Notes under the pieces: model-generated
What the model was told of the DNA's origin: nothing
Database searches by the model: none
Seen by the model: only the letters and a program-made list of their open reading frames with translations
Assembly: GCA_016187495.1 (NCBI GenBank)
Contig: JACPJP010000009.1
Location: 1-44,689 of the forward strand
Direction: 5' to 3'
Length of the DNA stretch: 44,689 nt
DNA from: Candidatus Woesearchaeota archaeon
GTDB lineage: Archaea > Nanobdellota > Nanobdellia > Woesearchaeales > GW2011-AR4
Shown: positions 26,855 to 36,083 of the stretch, piece by piece
How positions within the stretch are numbered: position 1 is the stretch's first letter
How the letters are laid out: each line of letters opens with the position of its first letter
Translations under genes and position numbers: made by a program

Positions 26855-28726
26855 CTAAGAATTAAAAAACCCTGAAATCCTGCCCTCATACAGCTTGCTT
26901 ATCTTAAAATCCATATCCGCAGGCAAGCATCTAAGGTAATTCTCCCATGCAAACCTCTCGTCCAAAAAAACAATAACACCCTTATCTGTTTCAGTCCTTA
27001 TGCACCTTCCTGCGTTTTGCAGGCATTTGGTTATAGCCGGGAATATGTAGCCGTAATCAAATCCTTTGCCGTACTTTTCCTCATAATACTCTATTAGTTC
27101 TTTAGTCTCTAAATCAGGTTTTTCCAGCGGCAATCCAACAATAACCACCCCTTTAAGGAAATCTCCGGGTAAATCAATTCCTTCCCCAAAATTTCCTGTT
27201 GAAACAGCTAACAGCACAGCGCCTTCATCTTTGTGCTGCTTGAACTCCTCTAAAATGTTCTCTTTTTCTTCTTTGCTAAGATTTGGTTTTTCAATTAGGA
27301 ATTTTTTAGCGCAAATATTATGCAAATTTTTGTAAACCTTATCCCTTAAGTCGTAGCTGGGGAAAAATAAAGCCGCATTCCCTGGAATCTTGCCAATAAT
27401 CTTGTTGCACACCTCTGCTATTCTTGCATATTCCTCATCATTCCTTCTTGTAAACTTTGTTGTTGTTTCCGGCACAATTAAGCACAATCTATTGTTTTTA
27501 GGAAAAGGATTGCCATAAACTTTCTCAATTGTATTGTTATTGAAGCCCAAAATATCTTTATACATAAATGTAGGCGTCAATGTCCCAGACATAATTATTG
27601 TTGCATAGCTTCTTTCAATAATGTCCCTCGTAATCAAGGATGGGTCTAAGCACCTGTAATTTAATGTTAAATTGTTGTTCCTAAAATCCCTTGAAAGTAT
27701 CCTTGCAAAGCCGTTATCCTCATTGAGCCACGCTTCCAAAAACTTGCCAATGCTTCCCACAAAGCTCTGCTTTTGCTTTCCCCTTATCAAATCCCCTGTA
27801 TTGTTCAGCTCATTGGTATATTCGTCATAACTGCCATTCTCATTTATTTTATCTATAAACTCATATTTCCTTACCAGTTTCTCTTCCTTATTAAAATTTA
27901 AGTCAAAGCCCAATTCATTGAAAATATCTTTTACATTTTTCAAAATGGAAAGAATGCTGTAAAATTCATACTTGCTGGCTTCTTTGATTGCCCTGTCAAT
28001 AATAAAGGTGGATAATTTTGCAGTCAGCATTTCCCTTGCCCTATCCGGAAGATTATGCCCTTCATCAATTATGATTATGGAATTTTCCAGATTTTTGTTT
28101 GCCCTGCCAAACAAGCTGTTTCTTATGTCGGGATTAAAAACATAATTATAGTCTGAAATAATGACCTTGGCATCTTTTGCCAATAAGGAAGTCATTTCAT
28201 AAGGGCATAGCTTTGGCTTTTTGCAGTTTTCAATTACTTCCCCTACATGCAACGGCCCCAAAACCCTCAATTCATCCAAATTTTGCTGAGCAACAACTGT
28301 TGGGATCATCGACGTTTTCCTTGTATTTAGGTAAAACTCGCATTGGCTTTCATCCCTTAGCCTCTTGCAGTAATCAATAAAATCTCCAGAATTTAACGCT
28401 TCCAATTCCTGCAGGCACATCCATTTCTTTCCGATAATATCTGCAATGCCAAAATTGTTCCCGTATTTTTTCTTAATCTGCTTTAATGTGTCTACAGGAA
28501 TCTTATGCTGGGTCTGCCTCGATGTCAAGAAAAATATTGTAACATCCTTGTCAATGGCAAAGCTTAAAGCAGGCCCAAGAACGGAAGCAGTCTTCCCTAT
28601 CCCAGTAGGGGCATGGATTATTATGTTTCGCTTGTTTTTTATCGCCTCATAAACATCAGAAACAACAGTATCCTGTATGTCCCTTATCTTGTCATGCGGG
28701 AAAAGGATTTCTTTCTGGCCTACCAT
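26855..28726 (-). CDS. XPD/Rad3/DinG-like superfamily 2 DNA helicase
   Basis: HAPTGIGKTASVLGPAL, four-Cys Fe-S-like segment (C..C..C..C between MCLQELE and KLCPYE), IIIDEGHNL, NAGRCIRTETDKG. Confidence 0.92.
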   Translation of the reverse strand: MVGQKEILFPHDKIRDIQDTVVSDVYEAIKNKRNIIIHAPTGIGKTASVLGPALSFAIDKDVTIFFLTSRQTQHKIPVDTLKQIKKKYGNNFGIADIIGKKWMCLQELEALNSGDFIDYCKRLRDESQCEFYLNTRKTSMIPTVVAQQNLDELRVLGPLHVGEVIENCKKPKLCPYEMTSLLAKDAKVIISDYNYVFNPDIRNSLFGRANKNLENSIIIIDEGHNLPDRAREMLTAKLSTFIIDRAIKEASKYEFYSILSILKNVKDIFNELGFDLNFNKEEKLVRKYEFIDKINENGSYDEYTNELNNTGDLIRGKQKQSFVGSIGKFLEAWLNEDNGFARILSRDFRNNNLTLNYRCLDPSLITRDIIERSYATIIMSGTLTPTFMYKDILGFNNNTIEKVYGNPFPKNNRLCLIVPETTTKFTRRNDEEYARIAEVCNKIIGKIPGNAALFFPSYDLRDKVYKNLHNICAKKFLIEKPNLSKEEKENILEEFKQHKDEGAVLLAVSTGNFGEGIDLPGDFLKGVVIVGLPLEKPDLETKELIEYYEEKYGKGFDYGYIFPAITKCLQNAGRCIRTETDKGVIVFLDERFAWENYLRCLPADMDFKISKLYEGRISGFFNS

Positions 28727-28855
28727 CTTAAATTGTTATCATATTATACTTTTTATTATTGGAATATTTATTGTACTATTAATACTATACTAGTGATAAT
28801 CTTTTTAAACTATTGTAAATTTTCCCTAATTCAATGGGCCGGTGGCGAAATCTGG

Positions 28856-28877
28856 CGGCAGAAAAACTGCCGGATAA
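28856..28877 (+). other. tRNA intron 1 (22 nt) in the D-loop (between G19 and position 20)
   Basis: BHB-like: ATCT/GGAT central helix, 5' bulge GG^C, 3' bulge AA^T, intron hairpin GGCAG-AAAAA-CTGCC. Confidence 0.85.
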
Positions 28878-28911
28878 TATCGTGTTCCCTTGGCTAGGGA
28901 AAGACTCCGGG

Positions 28912-28943
28912 AAGTTGCAAGCAACAAGTTTGCAACTCGGAAA
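28912..28943 (+). other. tRNA intron 2 (32 nt) in the T-arm (position 53/54)
   Basis: BHB-like: TCCG/CGGA central helix, 5' bulge GG^A, 3' bulge AA^T, intron hairpin AGTTGCAA...TTGCAACT. Confidence 0.88.
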
Positions 28944-29016
28944 TTCAAATCCCGGCCGGTCCATTCTTAATATTTAATTAAAAAAATTTATAAACAAGTA
29001 AAAAATTCAAAAATAT

Positions 29017-29571
29017 ATGGCAATCATAATCTTGTGGGCGATAATCGGAATTTTGACATTTATTCTTTTGTACATAGCCATAACCTTTAACAGCTTAATA
29101 ATGCTTAGGAATCGGGTGGAGAATGCATGGAGCCAGATAGATGTGCAGCTTAAAAGAAGATATGACCTCATACCTAATTTGGTAAATGCTGTTAAAGGTT
29201 ATATGAAGCATGAAAAAGGCACTTTAACGGAAATAACTAAAATGCGTTCAAAATTAGTTTCTGGCTCAATGAGCGAAAAGTCAAAGGCGAGTGACTCAAT
29301 AAGCAACGCATTAAAGACAATTTTCGCTGTTTCTGAAGACTATCCAAAATTGCAGGCGTCTGAAAACTTTAAGATGCTGCAAGAGGAGCTTGCAGGAACA
29401 GAAAGCAAGATAGCTTTTTCAAGGCAGTTTTATAACGATAATGTAATGTCATTAAACAATAAAATACAGCAGTTCCCAAGCAACATAATAGCTAATTGGC
29501 TTAATTTTAAGGAAAAGGAATTTTTCAAGTCCGAAGAAGCAGAGAAAAAGCCCATAAAAGTAGAGTTTTAA
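29017..29571 (+). CDS. lemA: LemA family protein
   Basis: NSLIMLRNRVENAWSQIDVQLKRRYDLIPNLVNAVKGYMKHEK. Confidence 0.95.
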   Translation: MAIIILWAIIGILTFILLYIAITFNSLIMLRNRVENAWSQIDVQLKRRYDLIPNLVNAVKGYMKHEKGTLTEITKMRSKLVSGSMSEKSKASDSISNALKTIFAVSEDYPKLQASENFKMLQEELAGTESKIAFSRQFYNDNVMSLNNKIQQFPSNIIANWLNFKEKEFFKSEEAEKKPIKVEF

Positions 29572-29572
29572 G

Positions 29573-30463
29573 ATGAATTTATATGAGCATGTATCTTCTA
29601 ACAAAAGAAAATCAATTTTGTTAATAACCTTATTCTTCATAATAATAACAACTTTAGGATATTTTTTTGGTTTTTATATTGGGGTGCCTATAGTTGGATT
29701 GCTCATCGCATTTATTTTTTCAACAATTATGGTTTTTCTTAGTTATTATTCGGGCGACAAATTAATATTGAAAATGAGCCATGCCACCTTAGCTGACAAG
29801 AGAGAACACCCTAACTTGGTTAATACTGTCGAAGGTTTGTCAATAGCCTCTGGAATCCCAACTCCAAAAATTTATGTTATTAATGACACTGCAATAAATG
29901 CCTTTGCAACCGGAAGAGACCCTAAAAATGCTTCTGTAACAGTAACAACGGGCGCTATAAAAAGGCTTAAGAGAGACGAGTTGGAAGGGGTAATAGCGCA
30001 TGAGCTATCCCATATAAGGAATTATGATATAAGGATGATGATGTTTGTTGTTATTTTAGTTGGTATTGTAGCCTTGTTGAGCGATTTTTTCCTGCGCACA
30101 ATAATCTATAATAGAAGGCATAGGGAAATTAAAGGCCCAATAGCAGCCTTGTTAATACTTTTAGGGTTTATTTTGGCCCTATTAGCGCCTTTGATATCTC
30201 AATTAATAAAGTTTGCAGTCAGCAGACAGCGCGAATATTTAGCAGATGCTGATGGCTCTTTATTGTCAAGAAATCCACAAGGCTTGGCAAATGCATTAAT
30301 CAAAATAAAAAATGACAAAGAGCCATTAGTAGAGGCAGCAAACAAGGCAACTGCCCATCTTTTTATTGAAAATCCATTGAGGACTTTTAAAGGCAGAATT
30401 AACAGCCTTTTTTCAACGCATCCGCCAATAGAAGAAAGAATTAAAAGATTGCAGAGCTTATAA
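29573..30463 (+). CDS. htpX: HtpX-family M48 zinc metalloprotease
   Basis: VIAHELSHIRNYDIRMM; adjacent to lemA as commonly seen. Confidence 0.96.
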   Translation: MNLYEHVSSNKRKSILLITLFFIIITTLGYFFGFYIGVPIVGLLIAFIFSTIMVFLSYYSGDKLILKMSHATLADKREHPNLVNTVEGLSIASGIPTPKIYVINDTAINAFATGRDPKNASVTVTTGAIKRLKRDELEGVIAHELSHIRNYDIRMMMFVVILVGIVALLSDFFLRTIIYNRRHREIKGPIAALLILLGFILALLAPLISQLIKFAVSRQREYLADADGSLLSRNPQGLANALIKIKNDKEPLVEAANKATAHLFIENPLRTFKGRINSLFSTHPPIEERIKRLQSL

Positions 30464-30471
30464 GCTGAAAT

Positions 30472-31269
30472 ATGCCTTACAAAATCCTCTACACCGCAGA
30501 TTTGCATGGGAACAACGAATACTATAAAAAACTTATAGCTAAAGCGAAAGAACCTGAAATAAAAGCTGTTATCATCGGGGGTGATTTATGCCCCAAAGGT
30601 GCAGGAACATTAGAGCAAGCAATTAATTACCAAAAAGAATTTCTAAAAAACTTTTTCATTCCAGAATTATCAAAAATAAAAAAAGACACCTTTATAATCA
30701 TGGGAAATGACGATTTCAGAATTAATGAAACAATATTAAAAAGCAATAAAAATGAAAATATAAAATACATCAACAAAAAAAGATTTAATGTATTTAATAA
30801 AAACATTGTTGGTTATGGTTTTGTAAACCCTACGCCATTTAGATTAAAAGACTGGGAGAAGTTTGAAGACGAGAATAAAGAGACACCAAAACAATTGCAT
30901 GATTATGAAATAAGGACTATAGAAAAGGAAGAAGGCACAATAAAAGAGGATTTATTTAATTTCATAAAGCTGTCAAATCCAAAAAAGACAATATATGCGA
31001 TGCATGCACCCCCTTATAACACAAAACTTGACATAATCACAAGCGGAATTCATGTAGGCAGCAAGGCAATAAGGGAATTTATAAAAAGAGAGCAGCCATA
31101 TTTGACATTGCATGGCCATATACATGAAAGCCCTCAGATGTCGGGCTCATTCATTGACAAAATAAGAAGCACAATATGTATAAATATAGGCTCAAGTTAC
31201 CCTGAAAGCAGGCTTAATTCAATAATAATTGACATAGAAAACTTGGATTTTAAATATATAGAGTTATAA
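30472..31269 (+). CDS. Calcineurin-like metallophosphoesterase
   Basis: YTADLHGNNEYYKKL, IIGGDLCPKG, IMGNDD, LTLHGHIHESPQ. Confidence 0.92.
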   Translation: MPYKILYTADLHGNNEYYKKLIAKAKEPEIKAVIIGGDLCPKGAGTLEQAINYQKEFLKNFFIPELSKIKKDTFIIMGNDDFRINETILKSNKNENIKYINKKRFNVFNKNIVGYGFVNPTPFRLKDWEKFEDENKETPKQLHDYEIRTIEKEEGTIKEDLFNFIKLSNPKKTIYAMHAPPYNTKLDIITSGIHVGSKAIREFIKREQPYLTLHGHIHESPQMSGSFIDKIRSTICINIGSSYPESRLNSIIIDIENLDFKYIEL

Positions 31270-31273
31270 AGAA

Positions 31274-31781
31274 GGGCGTGTCTAAAAAATGAAGGTTAGC
31301 ATCATATTTTTATCAAGAATTGTTTTTAGAATGGAAGAAAACCCCATTGAAAAGTCCATAAAAACACACAAACACTTTCAGGATTAATTATTATTTATCC
31401 ATACTTTCACAATGATAATATTAATTCAATATTTAAAAATTAATAATAAGATTTTTTGCTTTCATTTCAAGTTAAGGCAAAAAATACTCGAACGAAGTTC
31501 GGTATCCACTGCGTGGATAATCCAATGTAGTTGTGAACAATCAACATATCTGGAAATTTTTCCATAGCTCAGAAAGCAAGAAAAATTTCCCTATTATTAA
31601 TATTAATTTTTAATGAAAAAGGAAATATGATTAAATGAATAAATGAAAGTGCAAATGATTATGAGCATCGTAAGATTAATTTTAATGGACGATTAGTTAA
31701 TGGACAATCTAACAATGAAAAACAGAAATAAAATCTTTGATTTTGAATGCTAATCCGCGAAGCGATTTTTAGACATGCTCC
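31274..31781 (+). repeat. TIR element copy 2 (508 bp)
   Basis: Left GGGCGTGTCTAAAAAATGAAGGTTAGCATCA identical to copy 1 over 31 nt; right AATGCTAATCCGCGAAGCGATTTTTAGACATGCTCC; internal ATTTTTTGC/GCAAAAAAT, CGAAC-GAA-GTTCG, ATCCAC-TGC-GTGGAT and GGAAATTTTT/AAAAATTTCC hairpins. Confidence 0.8.
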
Positions 31782-31799
31782 TATAAATAGATAAACAAT

Positions 31800-32963
31800 T
31801 TGCATATGGAAAAGCGCATATTTACAGTTTTATTTATTGCAGTGTTTGCTACAATGCTCGGCACAAGCATAATAGAGCCGTTTTTGGGCATTTATGCTGA
31901 AAGCTTAGGCGCAAATGGCTTTCTTATCGGCCTGATTTTTGGCTCATTTACGCTGTCAAGAGCAATTTTTACGCCTTTTATTGGAAGATGGTCGGATAAA
32001 AAAGGGAGGAAAGCTCTGCTGGTTATTGGTTTAGCGGGCTATACTGTTTTGTCATTTTTCTATGCGCACGCATCAACCGCAGCTTCATTGATAGCAATCA
32101 GATTTTTCCATGGGTTGGCTTCTGCAATGGTTTTGCCGATTGCAATGGCATACATTGGGGACATTGCTCCAAAAAATCAGGAAGGCAAGTATCTTGGCAC
32201 TTTTACAATCTCATTTTTTATGGGGCTTGCTTTTGGCCCAATAATAGGAGGAACTTTGCATGATTTATTTAGCATGAATGCTGCCTTTTATGCAATGGGC
32301 GCAATAAGCTTATTCTCCTTGCTGATGCTTATTTTTATGCTGCCTGAAATTGACGCATACAAAAATGCGAAGCTGGCATCATTCAAGGAGATACTAAGAG
32401 ACAAGACAATGCAGGCAATGTTTCTCTTTAGAATGTTAAATGCTTATGGTATGTCAGCAGTTATGGCTTTCTTGCCTTTGCTTGCGCAGACTATAAATGT
32501 TACCATATTCCAAATCGGCATTATTGTTACTTCCAACCTTCTTGTATCCTCATTATTTCAGGGGTATTTCGGTGCAATTGCCGATAAGAGCGATAAGGTT
32601 GTGATGATGGTTACTGGAAGCATAATGATTCTTGTTGCTCTTTTGTTAATCCCCCTGTCCACAAGCTTTTATACCTTGCTTCTGTTTAACTTGTTGATGG
32701 GCTTAGGCTCTGCAGTCTCTATTCCGGCAAACACTGCAATTGCAACACAGCTCGGCAAAAAGCTTGGCATGGGCTCAGTTATGGGCTTGTTTAACACAGC
32801 ATTTGGCATCGGCGGAGGGATAGGGCCAATAATTGCGGGCATGATAATGGTCGCAACAAGCTTATCTTTTGTTTTTATATCATCCTCAATAATTGTCTTT
32901 TTGGGTACAATCATTTTTTATTATTTGATGAAAAATAATTTGGGTAAAAATCAAAACTATTAA
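31800..32963 (+). CDS. MFS transporter
   Basis: 12-TM pattern, GRWSDKKGRKALLVIG motif A; likely true start is the ATG at 31806. Confidence 0.93.
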   Translation: MHMEKRIFTVLFIAVFATMLGTSIIEPFLGIYAESLGANGFLIGLIFGSFTLSRAIFTPFIGRWSDKKGRKALLVIGLAGYTVLSFFYAHASTAASLIAIRFFHGLASAMVLPIAMAYIGDIAPKNQEGKYLGTFTISFFMGLAFGPIIGGTLHDLFSMNAAFYAMGAISLFSLLMLIFMLPEIDAYKNAKLASFKEILRDKTMQAMFLFRMLNAYGMSAVMAFLPLLAQTINVTIFQIGIIVTSNLLVSSLFQGYFGAIADKSDKVVMMVTGSIMILVALLLIPLSTSFYTLLLFNLLMGLGSAVSIPANTAIATQLGKKLGMGSVMGLFNTAFGIGGGIGPIIAGMIMVATSLSFVFISSSIIVFLGTIIFYYLMKNNLGKNQNY

Positions 32964-32993
32964 AAACATAAAACCAACCTCTAAATAATAAAA

Positions 32994-33416
32994 TTGGTGA
33001 TTGTCATGGAAGACTGCATTTTCTGCAAGATAATTGCTGGAAAAATACCTTCGGCAAATGTTTACGAAGATGAGCATACTGTCAGTTTTTTGGATATAAT
33101 GCCCGCTAACAAAGGCCATTGCCTTGTAGTCCCTAAAATACATTATGAGACCTTTCTGGATATTTCGGATGAAGACCTAAAAAACTTAGTTATAGCAGCA
33201 AAAAAGGTAACAAAAGCGCTTTCATTGTCAATAGGCAACGGAAGCTACAATATCATAATGAACAATGGAAAGGAAGCAGGCCAGATTGTTGCCCATGCCC
33301 ATTTGCATATAATACCTAGGTTCAAAGGAGACAGATTAAGGCTAAAATGGTCACATAAGAAATATGAAGAAAATGAGATGAAGGGTATGCAGGAGAAGAT
33401 TAGGAAGTTTGTTTAA
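32994..33416 (+). CDS. HIT family protein
   Basis: CIFCKIIAGKIPSANVYED, QIVAHAHLHIIPR HIT motif. Confidence 0.96.
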   Translation: MVIVMEDCIFCKIIAGKIPSANVYEDEHTVSFLDIMPANKGHCLVVPKIHYETFLDISDEDLKNLVIAAKKVTKALSLSIGNGSYNIIMNNGKEAGQIVAHAHLHIIPRFKGDRLRLKWSHKKYEENEMKGMQEKIRKFV

Positions 33417-33643
33417 GAAGACAATTGTATTTCAGTAGGCAAGGAAACTTTAACATCTTTAAGACCTTCTGTTCTTTTTTTGAAACCCATTATAGCAATT
33501 CCAATTACCTTATTAGTTTTTTTATCAACTCTCTCAAAAACCCCTTTACCTAAGTTTTTAAAATACCCTTCTGTATAATCGCCTATATTTAATTCTAAGA
33601 AATCGCCTTCCTCATCATAGTATAAATTTAGGTTTCCTTTCAT
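33413..33643 (-). CDS. DUF2283-like protein, putative antitoxin
   Basis: NLYYDEEGDFLELNIGDYTEGYFKNLGKGVFERVDKKTNKVIGIAIMGFKKR; overlaps upstream gene by 4 bp. Confidence 0.6.
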   Translation of the reverse strand: MKGNLNLYYDEEGDFLELNIGDYTEGYFKNLGKGVFERVDKKTNKVIGIAIMGFKKRTEGLKDVKVSLPTEIQLSS

Positions 33644-33924
33644 TTTATCCTGTCTGTATGGAAACTCGTGATGATATACCCTTCACCGTTTAAATACTTT
33701 ACTGAAACAAAAAGGTACTCTTTCCTTTCTTTGTAATAACGGAAATAAAATCGAACTTTAGGATCGTAATCAAATTCAGTTATTGCTTGCGGGTTAGTTA
33801 AAGTTTCTTTAATTTGTTCAATTTTATCAGACATATCTGGATGTTTTTGAATGTGAGACCACCTTTCTTTTGATAAATGTATCTTTCTTCCAGATTTGTC
33901 TTTGACTTCTAAAACCCATGACAT
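33640..33924 (-). CDS. BECR/PBECR-like RNase-fold putative toxin
   Basis: WSHIQKHPDMSDKIEQIKETLTNPQ...YFRYYKERKEYLFVSVKYLNGEGYIITSFHTDRIK. Confidence 0.5.
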   Translation of the reverse strand: MSWVLEVKDKSGRKIHLSKERWSHIQKHPDMSDKIEQIKETLTNPQAITEFDYDPKVRFYFRYYKERKEYLFVSVKYLNGEGYIITSFHTDRIK

Positions 33925-34136
33925 AAGTTTTGTAAAGTTGTTTGCTTTTAAATAAATTATGAATTTTTTTGGTTTAACGAAGTTAGTGTAATATTATCTA
34001 ATGAAATATGAACGTTAGTGAAAGTATATAATTTAAACAAAAGAGGGACAAAACTTTTAATGTTACTCTGTTGGAGTAATTAATAGAAATGTTTTTAAAT
34101 ATATTCAATTTACCCGTATACACTTAGATTTTCAAA

Positions 34137-35210
34137 ATGCCAGCTATAATTGTACCTAAGAGAGAAACAAGAGTGTCTACTCCAGGCTATGTGCCATTTA
34201 TTGACGCTTTACAGGCTGCTTATGATTTGCATGAAATTGAGCCTGACGGTGTTAGATGGGCAAGTATAGATGCAAAGCTGGTTGATATGGGTTTTCCTCC
34301 TTCTGTAGAGATTGAAGTTGCAAAAGATCATCCTAGTCTTGCTGTTGCTTTATATCCTATGGTTGACGGAAAGTCTGTAACTGGTTCAGATGTTTATCAT
34401 GCTCCAATGCTCCTTAGAGATGTCCAAAGATGGGGATTTGTACGTGAAGGTTTAGGGGAATATAGTCTTACAGGGTGGACAGGAGTACCTGAAGAAAAAG
34501 AAATGTTTCAACAAACAAGATCATTAACCGAAATAATTGAGAAGTTACAGCTTGCAAAAGATATTCCTGAAACTACATCTGTTGTTGAGGCAGTAGCTTT
34601 ATTGCCAATAGCCCCTAATGGGGAATTTTTAACTGAATTTGCTCCAAATGTGAGATTTGGCTCTTTTGGTAACCATTCTCATTATAGGGTTGCAGTTATT
34701 ACACAGGATAAGTTAAGTGCTTATGTGGCATTAACTGAAGGATCTCGTAGGGACATAAAAGATATGGATGAAAATCAAAAGATGTATAATTGGAAGGCTG
34801 AATTTGTACCGGATTTATCTGATTTCCAAAAATTATTATTGCCTGATTCAAGTGGTCATATGGTATTAATTGCAACTCCTTACGAAAAACCGAGACCAAA
34901 ATTCGATTTAGGAGATTATGGATTTAGAAGCAGAGATACTCTTGGTGGGGATGTTATGAGGGGTGGACCAACCTTGTCTTATTATGGAGGTCCAACAAAA
35001 GGAATGTCAGTAGGTGATGTTAGCATCGGGAGAGGAAGTGAGGCAGGTAGTGGCAGATTACATGAAGGACCATTAGAAAGTTCCCTTACAGGCAATCCAG
35101 TAATTTATCATTTAAGGTTTTTTGGAGTAAAGCCAGACCAAGCTAGAGCTTTAAATGGTCAGATGTTAGGCACATTAGGAAGTTCTCTTTCTAATTATGA
35201 ACACAGATAA
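34137..35210 (+). CDS. Hypothetical (orphan-like) protein with Gly/Ser-rich C-terminal region
   Basis: 357-aa ORF with archaeal promoter-like TTTTTAAATATATTC upstream; no recognised domain. Confidence 0.6.
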   Translation: MPAIIVPKRETRVSTPGYVPFIDALQAAYDLHEIEPDGVRWASIDAKLVDMGFPPSVEIEVAKDHPSLAVALYPMVDGKSVTGSDVYHAPMLLRDVQRWGFVREGLGEYSLTGWTGVPEEKEMFQQTRSLTEIIEKLQLAKDIPETTSVVEAVALLPIAPNGEFLTEFAPNVRFGSFGNHSHYRVAVITQDKLSAYVALTEGSRRDIKDMDENQKMYNWKAEFVPDLSDFQKLLLPDSSGHMVLIATPYEKPRPKFDLGDYGFRSRDTLGGDVMRGGPTLSYYGGPTKGMSVGDVSIGRGSEAGSGRLHEGPLESSLTGNPVIYHLRFFGVKPDQARALNGQMLGTLGSSLSNYEHR

Positions 35211-35247
35211 ATCGTACTTTCCTTTTTATTAAGCAAGGACAAATAAT

Positions 35248-35340
35248 GCCGCCAAGTATTGCCAGGCGGCTGGTGCATGTGAAATCCTAATCAATGCGTC
35301 GCATCAATGGCGACGCCTAAAATTCCCGAGGAAACCGAGT
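35248..35340 (+). promoter_or_regulatory. Structured leader candidate upstream of the cobO-nrdJ operon
   Basis: GCCGCC/GGCGGC (35248-35270) and GCGTCGC/GCGACGC (35296-35316) stems in an otherwise AT-rich intergenic region. Confidence 0.5.
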
Positions 35341-35456
35341 TATTATTTAAATAGTGCCATTTTATTTAAAAATAGAGTTATTTCTTTTTAAACTAATAAG
35401 TTTCGGCTCTACTTTTTTGAAAAATATTAAATACATAATGCCATTTTGCTGGTTAG

Positions 35457-36071
35457 ATGGTAACCAAGCTTAAAAAGAGGATAATAGTAGAAGGCGATGA
35501 AGATAGGGAGCACCTTGGGTTGGTGCATGTCGTGACTGGAGATGGCAAAGGCAAGACAACTTCTTCTTTAGGCTTGGCTGTAAGGGCATTAGGCAGTAAC
35601 TTAGGGGTATATATGATCCAATTCCTTAAGTCAGGAACAACAGGAGAGTTATATACAATAAAAAACTACCTTCCTGGAATGAGAATTATTCAGTTTGGAG
35701 TAGATGCTGTAAAGGAAAGGCAGCAGAAGCTTGACCAGTTTAGGGATAAAGGAAGCAAGTTTATTTTCAACCCAGATGAATCGGAAAAGGAAGCAGCAAT
35801 GCTTGGCTTCGAGCACGCTAAAAAGATAATTGATTCTAACGATTATGATTTAGTGATATTGGATGAGATGAACGTTGTCTTGGATAAGGCATTAATACCC
35901 ATAAGAGATGTCCTTGACTTAATTGAAAACCATGGCAAAGTCGAGCTTTATTTTACCGGAAGGGATGCTCCTCAGGAGATAATTGAAAAAGCTGATTATG
36001 TTAATATAGTCAAAAGCGTAAAGCACCCCTGGCAGAAAGGAATAAAAGCAAGGAGGGGTATAGAGTATTAA
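35457..36071 (+). CDS. cobO: Cob(I)yrinic acid a,c-diamide adenosyltransferase
   Basis: HVVTGDGKGKTTSSLGLAVRALG P-loop and LVILDEMNVVLD motif. Confidence 0.95.
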   Translation: MVTKLKKRIIVEGDEDREHLGLVHVVTGDGKGKTTSSLGLAVRALGSNLGVYMIQFLKSGTTGELYTIKNYLPGMRIIQFGVDAVKERQQKLDQFRDKGSKFIFNPDESEKEAAMLGFEHAKKIIDSNDYDLVILDEMNVVLDKALIPIRDVLDLIENHGKVELYFTGRDAPQEIIEKADYVNIVKSVKHPWQKGIKARRGIEY

Positions 36072-36083
36072 GAGGAAGCTAAA

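Larger units (their letters stand above)
28836..28963 (+). tRNA. tRNA-Ala(GGC), containing two introns (28856-28877 and 28912-28943)
   Basis: Spliced product GGGCCGG-TG-GCGA-AATCTGGTA-TCGT-G-TTCCC-TTGGCTA-GGGAA-AGACT-CCGGG-TTCAAAT-CCCGG-CCGGTCC-A forms a complete cloverleaf with G3:U70; anticodon GGC at 28892-28894; CCA not encoded. Confidence 0.92.

Noticed and set aside
28836-28963. tRNA-Leu (class II) interpretation, since the unspliced gene seems to have a long variable region
   Set aside because: The anticodon loop TTGGCTA gives GGC (Ala), G3:U70 is the Ala identity pair, and removing two BHB inserts yields a normal class I cloverleaf.
35215-35456. Cobalamin riboswitch upstream of cobO
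   Set aside because: The GGTGCATGTGAAATCC segment is superficially similar, but I found no AGGGAA or AGCCAGGAGACCTGCC-type core; kept only as an unclassified structured leader.
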